Below are positions 42,705 through 48,275 of a stretch of DNA of 48,275 nt, piece by piece. Under the pieces are notes generated by a model. The model worked only from the letters and a program-made list of their open reading frames with translations. It ran no database searches and was not told the DNA's origin. A program made the position numbers and the translations under genes. The first letter of the stretch is position 1, and each line of letters starts with the position of its first letter. Origin of the DNA: Lachnospiraceae bacterium (GTDB lineage Bacteria; Bacillota; Clostridia; Lachnospirales; Lachnospiraceae); NCBI GenBank assembly GCA_024403375.1, contig JAKSRZ010000005.1:1-48275 (forward strand), read 5' to 3'.

Positions 42705-42733
42705 ATTGTATTCAACTAATATGCACTTGTCAA
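42705..42733 (-). promoter_or_regulatory. consensus promoter of the OhrR-like/DUF3737/MalY operon
   Basis: TTGACA (42728-42733), 17-base spacer, TACAAT (42705-42710). The -10 box extends to TACAATTG, which resembles an OhrR half-site (TACAATT), so occupancy by the encoded repressor would block RNA polymerase. Confidence 0.8.
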
Positions 42734-42748
42734 GAAATATTTTAAAAA

Positions 42749-42789
42749 CCGAGTATCCGGTGCAACTCTGCAGCCTCCGGGATACTCGG
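42749..42789 (-). terminator. Rho-independent terminator of the lipoprotein-fRMsr operon
   Basis: Stem CCGAGTATCC / GGATACTCGG with a 21-base loop, then TTTTTAAAAT on the minus strand, 7 bases past the stop of the fRMsr gene. Confidence 0.88.
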
Positions 42790-42795
42790 CCAAAT

Positions 42796-43251
42796 TTATG
42801 CCTCCAGGTGCTTTTCCATTATGCGTACAAATTCCTCAAGTCCTTCCTGATCTTCAGGTAAAAATCTGCACAACTCAGGGCTGTCTATATCTAATACGCC
42901 ATAAATCTCGCCCTTTACGTGTATAGGAATGACTATTTCTGAATTTGACCTTGAGTCACAGGCGATGTGCCCCGGGAACTGATGTACATCCTCAACTCTT
43001 TGTGTGGCATCAAGTTTCACTGCAGTGCCGCACACTCCTTTTCCAACGGGAATTTTAATGCAGGCAACCTGTCCCTGGAAGGGGCCGAGTTTAAGGAGTC
43101 CGTCCTTCATGATATAAAAGCCTGCCCAGTTCAGTCTGTCCAGACTGCTGTAAAGGAGTGCGGAAGCATTGGATAGCATACTGATGTCATAATCAATGTC
43201 TTCAATAAGGGATTTAAGCTGTTCATTAATCAGTTTGTACTGTTCGTTCAT
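42796..43251 (-). CDS. msrC: free methionine-(R)-sulfoxide reductase (fRMsr), GAF-type
   Basis: A 151-residue GAF-domain enzyme that reduces free L-methionine-(R)-sulfoxide. It has the family blocks LNWAGFYI, LGPFQGQVACIKIPVGKGVCG and FPGHIACDSRSNSEIV; the three redox cysteines C64, C74 and C98 keep the 10 and 24 residue spacing of the Escherichia coli enzyme. The start at 43251 is chosen because its ATG overlaps the TGA of a 51-residue upstream frame (ATGA); an ATG fifteen bases earlier also has a ribosome site (GGAGA). A role in oxidative repair agrees with the OhrR-like regulator nearby. It ends at a strong hairpin. Confidence 0.9.
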   Translation of the reverse strand: MNEQYKLINEQLKSLIEDIDYDISMLSNASALLYSSLDRLNWAGFYIMKDGLLKLGPFQGQVACIKIPVGKGVCGTAVKLDATQRVEDVHQFPGHIACDSRSNSEIVIPIHVKGEIYGVLDIDSPELCRFLPEDQEGLEEFVRIMEKHLEA

Positions 43252-43403
43252 TTTTTTCTTCTCCATTTTTTCTTTCTCCAGCGTTGCATTACTATCAGAC
43301 CTCTTAAGAATTCGTCTGTGGCAGTTCCTATAAACATGGGGCCCGCCAGAAACATCAGCGAAGTGTTTTCATCAATGTGTTTTGGTGTATTGGTACTTGC
43401 CAT
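43248..43403 (-). CDS. small hypothetical protein (51 residues)
   Basis: A 51-codon frame from ATG at 43403 to TGA overlapping the fRMsr ATG (ATGA). AGAGG lies seven bases before its start. The product begins MASTNTPKHIDENTSLMFLA, has a short apolar middle (LMFLAGPMFIGTATDEFLRGLIV is split by polar residues), and ends with a highly basic tail RWRKKKWRRKK. It may lie on the membrane surface or bind nucleic acid. I do not recognise it. It is between a lipoprotein and fRMsr in one apparent operon. Confidence 0.55.
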   Translation of the reverse strand: MASTNTPKHIDENTSLMFLAGPMFIGTATDEFLRGLIVMQRWRKKKWRRKK

Positions 43404-43433
43404 GGTGTGTCCTCTGAACTAAGTTCAAGATGT

Positions 43434-45188
43434 TTAGTAAGAGCTATATGATGTTACTTCCACATCTTCCTTTTTTTCTGCATAATCAACGTAGTCATAA
43501 ACAGTCAGCGTACATGTCTGCTTTGCAAAATCATTCTTTTTATACTCTACATTATGCCAGATATCCAGTCCTTTTATTTCCATAACATCCGAATATTCTT
43601 CCAAATATGCTGTATCGTACCGGCGTTCGCTGCAGTAGTAGGCAATATTTCCGGTAATGCCTGCAAAATCGCACACGGCATATCTTGCTCCATTTCGGAT
43701 TGCCTCCTTATAGGCTTCCTCTGTGATAAGGCCGTCATTGGGCTCCTTTGCGGTTACAATGGATATATATTGTCCCACATGGAAGTTTTTGCAATCTGTT
43801 TCATTTTCAAAGATAAGCTTCAGATACATGTTGGAGTAGCCTGTCTCATCATTATTCCAGAATACAACAACCTTGACATCTGCCTCGTGATTTGAATAAT
43901 CATCACATCCGTAGCTGTACATACCGCCTTGATACTTGTTCCACTTCATCTCAGGTATCTTAACTTTGTGGTTATAGGTCATAAGGCGGTAAGAATCTGA
44001 GTGAGGCACAAATCCATACTGGTAATCCGTTGCATCAACGAATTGTGCCGGGAAGCTGCCATAATCTTCTTCCCGGACAACGTCCTTAAGATAACCGATT
44101 TCTATGTTATTATAATGGCTGTCTCGAACGCAGTACACAGTGCATTCTTTGATATAATCCTGCATTTCATCCATGGTAGCCACAAGCTTAACTGTGTCAT
44201 CCGTTATAGTCTGGCTCACTCTAAGGTTGTTGGCACTAAGGTCAATCCACTCAAGCTCGTATTCCCAGTCACTAAGCTTCGTATATTTCTGAGCCCCAAA
44301 GTCAGCATAGCATTCATCGGCTCCGTCCATGTGATTGAAAGCCACGCCACCGTCTATATAGGGTCTGTAGCTTTGAAGATCTTCTGCATTCTTGTAAAGG
44401 GCTACTCCCACATATCCATACTCTCCGCCGATGGACTCATTGATCTCGCCATTTCTTGTGAAGGAAAAGCTTACTCGGTCGGGCTGAGGATAAGTCACCT
44501 TAAGGATTGAAGGCTCAAGTGCTTCTTTGATCAGTCCCTCCGCAGGAAAATAGTCGTTAAGCAAAACCTCTGCTTCTTCAGGGTTCTTATGCCAATCCAT
44601 AAATCTGACTTCTATGTTTTTAATAGATTTTATTGTATCCGCAACGCCAAGAATGGATACTTCCAGGTCTGCCGTGTCGCTTACGATTTCCGTATTTCCC
44701 TGCATCCAGGCATTATTGGAAGTCCATACATTCCAAACATTGGACATAAAATCCAGGTTCATTATATTTTCATTGTCCTCGCCGTAGCAATAGACTCCAA
44801 AGAGATTAAGTGCTCTTATTCCGCCGTCATCTGTCTCTACGCTGTCCAGTGTAGACAGATATTCACTCTGAACCTTTATACGTACTTTGGAGCCTGAAAG
44901 GATAGTAAACTCAAGGGCGTCCTCCCAGAGATTTCTTTGCTGATTGATTATTTCCGATACTAAATCCTGGTCCTGATTCTGGCTTTGATTCTGGCTTTGT
45001 TCAGGCTTTTCGTTCTTAGCAGTGTTTGTTTCCTGTTCCGTAGACTTTTCCTCTGTTTTGTCTTTCTCCACAGTATCTACAGCTTCTTGAACCTCTTCCG
45101 TCTCTTTCTTATTACCGCACGCTGCAAGAGCCATAACCAAAAGCGCCGCCACAAGCAGAATCGATATTTTCTTCGCTAACTTTCTCAT
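43434..45188 (-). CDS. lipoprotein of unknown function
   Basis: A 584-residue predicted lipoprotein with signal peptide and lipobox LAAC (Cys24). A Gln/Asn/Glu-rich linker (about 30-75) leads to a large folded domain rich in aromatic and acidic residues (for example LDFMSNVWNVWTSNNAW, EWIDLSANNLRVSQTI and YQYGFVPHSDSYRLMTYN), with no motif I can place. It may be a beta-sandwich surface protein or binding component. It is the first gene after the promoter at 45239-45267 and the palindrome at 45212. The ribosome site is AAGGGGA. The small 51-codon gene and fRMsr follow without a visible terminator. Confidence 0.75.
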   Translation of the reverse strand: MRKLAKKISILLVAALLVMALAACGNKKETEEVQEAVDTVEKDKTEEKSTEQETNTAKNEKPEQSQNQSQNQDQDLVSEIINQQRNLWEDALEFTILSGSKVRIKVQSEYLSTLDSVETDDGGIRALNLFGVYCYGEDNENIMNLDFMSNVWNVWTSNNAWMQGNTEIVSDTADLEVSILGVADTIKSIKNIEVRFMDWHKNPEEAEVLLNDYFPAEGLIKEALEPSILKVTYPQPDRVSFSFTRNGEINESIGGEYGYVGVALYKNAEDLQSYRPYIDGGVAFNHMDGADECYADFGAQKYTKLSDWEYELEWIDLSANNLRVSQTITDDTVKLVATMDEMQDYIKECTVYCVRDSHYNNIEIGYLKDVVREEDYGSFPAQFVDATDYQYGFVPHSDSYRLMTYNHKVKIPEMKWNKYQGGMYSYGCDDYSNHEADVKVVVFWNNDETGYSNMYLKLIFENETDCKNFHVGQYISIVTAKEPNDGLITEEAYKEAIRNGARYAVCDFAGITGNIAYYCSERRYDTAYLEEYSDVMEIKGLDIWHNVEYKKNDFAKQTCTLTVYDYVDYAEKKEDVEVTSYSSY

Positions 45189-45211
45189 TTATATTCCCCT
45201 TTCGTTGTACC

Positions 45212-45229
45212 TGTTTAGCATGCTAAACA
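45212..45229 (-). promoter_or_regulatory. 18-bp perfect palindrome, candidate operator
   Basis: TGTTTAGCATGCTAAACA is its own reverse complement. It begins 9 bases beyond the inferred -10 box, so it overlaps the start of the transcript for the lipoprotein, a normal repressor position. The symmetry and length fit a dimeric repressor. Confidence 0.6.
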
Positions 45230-45238
45230 ATTGAAGCT

Positions 45239-45267
45239 ATTCTACCATTATTATCGCATTCAAACAA
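45239..45267 (-). promoter_or_regulatory. promoter of the lipoprotein-small protein-fRMsr operon
   Basis: TTGTTT (45262-45267), 17-base spacer, TAGAAT (45239-45244), with the palindrome at 45212-45229 just downstream. Confidence 0.6.
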
Positions 45268-45284
45268 CATCATACATACAAAAA

Positions 45285-45313
45285 CCTCTGTGACAAAGGA
45301 TATGTCTCAGAGG
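45285..45313 (-). terminator. Rho-independent terminator of the nitroreductase operon
   Basis: Stem CCTCTGAGAC / GTCACAGAGG with one mismatch and a short loop, ending in TTTTTG on the minus strand, 15 bases past the stop. Confidence 0.82.
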
Positions 45314-45327
45314 TCTGTGTTTATACT

Positions 45328-45909
45328 CTACTCTATTACTGTTACAGGATTGCCCTTTCGCGGCATAACAGTCTGGTTCAGGTTCTCACAGTAGCCAACA
45401 CTAAGTGCACCGCAAATGGTCTCTTCATCAGTGATGCCCATTCCCGCCAGATACTTTCTTACTGCCTCATTCTCATCAAGCCAGTGGAGCTGGTTAATCC
45501 AGCAGCTTCCCAGATTCAGTTCATTTGCCATAAGCATCATATTTTCCAGAACGCAGGCACTGTCTGCCATAGCATTACCATAGCCCTTTTTATTCGTAAC
45601 AATTATCAGTACCGGAGCGCTGTAATGAAAAATATAATTCCCGTTTTTTGATTGTGTAATGGAATTTTTAATTGATGAGTACATGCCCTCACATATTTCC
45701 ATTTTACTGAATTCCGCCTTAACAAGCTCTGCAAGTTCATTCAACATTGTCTCATTTTTTACCACAACCAGATGTGCCGATTGATTGTTTCCACCACTGG
45801 GTGCAAAGCGCCCCGCCTCGACAACAATGTCCAGTTTCTCCCGTTCTACCTCTGTAGACAAAAACTTCCTGCTGCTTCTTCTTGTCTTAATACACTCTAA
45901 AACTTCCAT
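45328..45909 (-). CDS. nitroreductase family protein
   Basis: A 193-residue FMN-dependent oxidoreductase of the nitroreductase superfamily. It begins with the flavin-binding ECIKTRRSSRKFLSTEVE and has RFAPSGGNNQSAHLVVVK, a NAMADSACVLENMMLMANELNL helix and LGSCWINQLHW, with the closing CGALSVGYCENL. These are the usual flavin-site segments; substrate is not predictable. It starts two bases after the GNAT gene and ends at a clear terminator. Confidence 0.92.
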   Translation of the reverse strand: MEVLECIKTRRSSRKFLSTEVEREKLDIVVEAGRFAPSGGNNQSAHLVVVKNETMLNELAELVKAEFSKMEICEGMYSSIKNSITQSKNGNYIFHYSAPVLIIVTNKKGYGNAMADSACVLENMMLMANELNLGSCWINQLHWLDENEAVRKYLAGMGITDEETICGALSVGYCENLNQTVMPRKGNPVTVIE

Positions 45910-45911
45910 TC

Positions 45912-46385
45912 TTATACCCTCTCAATCTTATAATACTTACGCTCACTATCCTCACTGATTTTACGAAACCCAACCTTTTCCAGCACATGCTGACTCCTGG
46001 TATTGGTAACAATCGAATCAGCATATAACACAGGAACATCCAGCACCTCAAAGGCATATTTTACCGCCAACCTCTCAGCCTCAGTTCCAAAACCCCTGTC
46101 CTTATACTTCTTACTCTTCATTGTAATCCCCAGAACAGCCGAAACCCCATCCACAATATCATAAAGCTTCAGCTCCCCCACCATTTCCTCACCATACATA
46201 ATCGCGAAAGGCAGCCGCTTAAGCCTTACCTGCTTCTGAATATACGCATCCACCTTATCCGGCTCATAACGATATTCCTTAAACTGCCCCTTATCAAGAT
46301 ACAAGTCCTCATCATTCTCATATTCCCTGAAAAAATCATGATACATCACATCAGACATAGGCAATAAAATGATTTCTTTATCCAT
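45912..46385 (-). CDS. GNAT family N-acetyltransferase
   Basis: A 157-residue acetyltransferase of the RimJ/L-like type. The start at 46385 has GGAGG at the right distance; nine extra codons upstream are in frame but contain this site. Landmarks are AIMYGEEMVGELKLYDIV, VLGITMKSKKYKDRGFGTEAERLAVKYAFEVL with the acetyl-CoA loop, and SQHVLEKVGFRKI. Two bases separate it from the nitroreductase gene. The promoter is TTGAAC-N16-TATTAT at 46403-46430. Confidence 0.88.
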   Translation of the reverse strand: MDKEIILLPMSDVMYHDFFREYENDEDLYLDKGQFKEYRYEPDKVDAYIQKQVRLKRLPFAIMYGEEMVGELKLYDIVDGVSAVLGITMKSKKYKDRGFGTEAERLAVKYAFEVLDVPVLYADSIVTNTRSQHVLEKVGFRKISEDSERKYYKIERV

Positions 46386-46402
46386 AAGACCTCCATCACA
46401 GA

Positions 46403-46430
46403 ATAATACCATATTTTCCTAATAGTTCAA
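46403..46430 (-). promoter_or_regulatory. promoter of the GNAT-nitroreductase operon
   Basis: TTGAAC (46425-46430), 16-base spacer, TATTAT (46403-46408). The -35 box overlaps the end of the open frame of the gene remnant upstream. Confidence 0.6.
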
Positions 46431-46852
46431 ATGTCTCCCCACATACAATAGTCAAAACGTTCCGGATCAAGCCCGGGCCATAATTCAAACATGGAGAGCT
46501 GTTCAAACTCGCTTTCTTCCTGCTCCTAACTAATTCCCCGTTTTTTCATATATTGTTTCCAGAATGGCTCATAGGCGGGAGAAGATAAAAAATCGCCCAA
46601 TATATCAGGATAAAGCTCTATATTATAGTTCATGCAATAATCAGCAATGAACTCGAAGTCCTCCGGGCTCGGCACCACATTCGCAGTTCTGTAAGCCTGT
46701 CGCACGGCATTGTGTGATATTTCCATTGCTATAACCGGTTTATCAACTCCGATTTCTCTGATAAACAGTATGAAATAGTTACACAGAGGGGAATTTTTTT
46801 TAAATGCATAAACAAAAAGAACACTTTGAGAACTATCTAAAAGATATCCTAT
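46427..46852 (-). pseudogene. gene remnant with in-frame amber codon
   Basis: An open frame of 142 codons broken by one TAG (46526-46528). From ATG at 46726 a 66-residue piece ends ...KQYMKKRGIS, but the same frame then continues 32 residues after the TAG as EQEESEFEQLSMFELWPGLD... to a TGA at 46427. Upstream of the ATG it is open for 42 codons with a protein-like sequence (NSPLCNYFILFIREIGVDKP) and no start with a ribosome site. This looks like the end of a larger decayed gene. The stretch after the TAG is acidic. I do not recognise the family. Confidence 0.45.
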
Positions 46853-46925
46853 TCATTTTCAAGTAATGATTTATCAACCTGTTACCCGCGAAGGAATAAT
46901 GCAGGAATCAACAGAGTCTGTAAAA

Positions 46926-46958
46926 AAAGCCTGCCAAACATCATGCTAGGCAGGCTTT
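46926..46958 (-). terminator. Rho-independent terminator after the zinc-ribbon gene
   Basis: Stem AAAGCCTGCC / GGCAGGCTTT with a 13-base loop and seven T on the minus strand, 32 bases past the stop at 46991. The rest of the gap 46853-46990 shows no gene. Confidence 0.9.
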
Positions 46959-46990
46959 GCAGAATTCGTAAATACCACAAGTATTAATAG

Positions 46991-47563
46991 TTACTGTTTT
47001 GCTCCACAGTATATACAAAAGGCTGTTCTCGGTGGAATGACTTTTTTACATGCAATGCATTTATTCTCATCTTCTACTAATTTTGTACCACATTTATAGC
47101 AAAACATAGCAGTACTCATATTTTGAGCACCACAATTTGTGCAAAAGATTATTTTTTCTCTAATTTCGTTATCATATTTACGTATAGAATTTCCAATTAC
47201 CGTATACGCTTCAACATCAAGCTTGCTTTGGCTAATCAGCCCCACTAATTGAGGAATAATTACTGGCCAAGCAACAAACATCGTTAATGCAGTTGGTAGA
47301 ACTTGTTTGCCAAATGCACCCACTTCCATTTTTACATTAATTCCGCCTTCAGCAAGTTCTAAGTCAATATTAAGAGCCGTTTTCATGCCAACAACACTTT
47401 TAAACATACCACCCTTTGTTATGCTAAAGAAGGCTCCAAATGGGCTTGACGACACCTGCGTTAAATACCCTTTAGCTTCAAAATGTTCTGAAAAGTCTTT
47501 CCCCACTATAGACAAATCCTTCAATTGGGTCTTAAAAAACTTCTGTGAATTAACAAGTCCCAT
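46991..47563 (-). CDS. zinc-ribbon protein with N-terminal domain of unknown function
   Basis: A 190-residue protein. The start at 47563 is set by GAGGGGG; a longer frame overlaps the M48 gene further. Residues about 1-135 form a domain (FFKTQLKDLSIVGKDFSEHF, TKGGMFKSVVGMKTALNI, an apolar ALTMFVAWPVIIPQLVGLIS segment that may be a membrane helix) I cannot name. Two zinc-ribbon modules follow: CTNCGAQNMSTAMFCYKCG and CIACKKVIPPRTAFCIYCG. The upstream M48 peptidase ends with the same type of ribbon, and the genes overlap by 14 bases, so the two probably work together at the membrane. Confidence 0.75.
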   Translation of the reverse strand: MGLVNSQKFFKTQLKDLSIVGKDFSEHFEAKGYLTQVSSSPFGAFFSITKGGMFKSVVGMKTALNIDLELAEGGINVKMEVGAFGKQVLPTALTMFVAWPVIIPQLVGLISQSKLDVEAYTVIGNSIRKYDNEIREKIIFCTNCGAQNMSTAMFCYKCGTKLVEDENKCIACKKVIPPRTAFCIYCGAKQ

Positions 47564-48185
47564 TATTATCCCCCTCTCTTGCAATTCTTTGACCACATAT
47601 CTTACAGAACTTCCATTCAGCTTTCAAAGTTGCTCCACAGTTGGGACACTTATTATCATTCACTGTCCCATTCCCTTTGTAAGCAACTTTATATATTGTA
47701 TTCTCTAAGTAATAAGAACCTACAAATTTTGCAAAATCAACACTTTCGCACCACCTTTTTATCTCATATGCTCGTACTGCTGTAAGAGGATGGCTTTGGT
47801 CCATTAAAATAATGTGTTCAAGAAGTTTGTTCCACGATGAATCTTTTACAAACTCTTTATATGCCTCTGCTTGCTGAATATACAAATCTCTGTCAATGGT
47901 AATTGCAACAGCTGTACCGGCTCCCGCAAGACGTATCATTACATCAATAACAGGCTTACTATCACCAAAATATAATGCAGCTGCTCTGTCACATGTAAAT
48001 TCACTGCATCTCTGCCAATACGCAAAAGCAATCTGTAACGCACTAGTAAATAGCGAAGATAAACCAAGCATTGGAGCAAATCCACCAAGTAATATATTAG
48101 CCATAGTATGATATAAAACATGATGACTCGCAATATGTCCGCACTCATGTGCGATGACAGCCTGTATATCTTCCTTTGTACAATA
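47550..48185 (-). CDS. M48 family metallopeptidase with C-terminal zinc ribbon, partial (N-terminus missing)
   Basis: The C-terminal 211 residues of an M48 (HtpX/Ste24-like) zinc peptidase. The frame opens right after a TAA at 48186 with YCTKEDIQAVIAHECGHIAS, where HECGH holds the metal-binding histidines and catalytic Glu; the third ligand should be in SEFTCDRAA (E). A helix follows (GFAPMLGLSSLFTSALQIAF), and SHPLTAVRAYEI is a family motif. The tail carries a zinc ribbon CPNCGATLKAEWKFCKICG. The usual N-terminal region, normally over 70 residues, is missing because the sequence changes abruptly to AT-rich DNA. It overlaps the zinc-ribbon gene by 14 bases. Confidence 0.85.
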   Translation of the reverse strand, partial: YCTKEDIQAVIAHECGHIASHHVLYHTMANILLGGFAPMLGLSSLFTSALQIAFAYWQRCSEFTCDRAAALYFGDSKPVIDVMIRLAGAGTAVAITIDRDLYIQQAEAYKEFVKDSSWNKLLEHIILMDQSHPLTAVRAYEIKRWCESVDFAKFVGSYYLENTIYKVAYKGNGTVNDNKCPNCGATLKAEWKFCKICGQRIAREGDNNGTC

Positions 48186-48275
48186 TTAGATTAATAATGA
48201 AATAATAACAATAAATGGTTCTACATATACATATATATAAACAAAAAAAAAGAGATTAAGATAAAAAAAAAAAAC
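48186..48275. other. AT-rich low-complexity end, probable assembly artefact
   Basis: The last 90 bases are mostly A and T, with long A-runs near the end, unlike the rest of the window. The M48 reading frame is lost here. I see no gene in it. Confidence 0.6.

Noticed and set aside
42796..43266. fRMsr start at 43266 instead of 43251
   Set aside because: Both have a ribosome site, but the ATGA overlap with the small upstream gene and the family length favour 43251. This stays uncertain.

Overview
The window looks like a chromosomal contig from a motile, plant-polysaccharide-using Clostridia, most probably a rumen or gut Lachnospiraceae of the Butyrivibrio/Pseudobutyrivibrio/Roseburia kind. This is inferred from strong GGAGG-type ribosome sites, consensus sigma-A promoters, moderate G+C, a cellobiose phosphorylase of the clostridial type, FakAB/PlsY phospholipid genes, methyl-accepting chemotaxis proteins, a FliD-like protein, and several lipoproteins with Pro/Thr stalks. 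I see no phage, transposon, CRISPR array or rRNA.

Layout. (1) 1-6030, minus: an operon of a cytidylate-kinase-like protein, a FliD-like protein, an exported subtilase, a GNAT acetyltransferase and an RlmD/RumA rRNA methyltransferase cut by the window start; its promoter is at 6000-6028. (2) 6036-7850: an anchored Ig-repeat protein, then tRNA-Leu(CAG). (3) 7896-11173: fakB-fakA-plsY, which would make acyl-phosphate from exogenous fatty acid and use it for phospholipid synthesis. (4) 11185-13538: a TetR-type regulator divergent from a lipoprotein that may be leaderless, followed by a coiled-coil protein. (5) 13656-18340, minus: a hybrid histidine kinase, a two-receiver response regulator, an orphan FakA middle-domain protein and a MazG-like enzyme. 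(6) 18497-18662: tRNA-Leu(AAG), an unusual A34 leucine tRNA. (7) 18750-24380, minus: a tightly coupled operon of cellobiose phosphorylase, tocopherol-cyclase-like protein, PHP phosphoesterase and membrane-anchored alpha/beta hydrolase, with a good promoter and a LacI/CcpA-like operator. (8) 24388-26597: GNAT plus a CBS-domain manganese pyrophosphatase. (9) 26820-32104: two chemoreceptors around a CinA-like amidohydrolase and a TPM-domain lipoprotein. (10) 32249-40095: a MATE transporter, a Gfo/Idh oxidoreductase, and a minus-strand run of pectinesterase, MATE, MFS, GH13 amylase and metallophosphoesterase. (11) 40191-42733: an OhrR-like regulator, DUF3737 protein and MalY/PatB aminotransferase. 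(12) 42749-45267: an unrecognised lipoprotein, a 51-residue small protein and free-methionine-(R)-sulfoxide reductase, with a perfect 18-bp palindrome near the inferred transcription start. (13) 45285-48185: nitroreductase and GNAT, a gene remnant with an internal amber codon, and a zinc-ribbon protein with an M48 peptidase that loses its N-terminus at an abrupt switch to AT-rich sequence (about 48186-48275), probably an assembly end artefact.

The least ordinary items are the cellobiose phosphorylase/tocopherol-cyclase-like/PHP/hydrolase operon, the orphan FakA middle domain in a two-component operon, the FliD-like protein in a non-flagellar operon, and the 51-residue protein that is translationally coupled to the methionine sulfoxide reductase. 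Every function is read from sequence motifs and remembered family features; no search was run.
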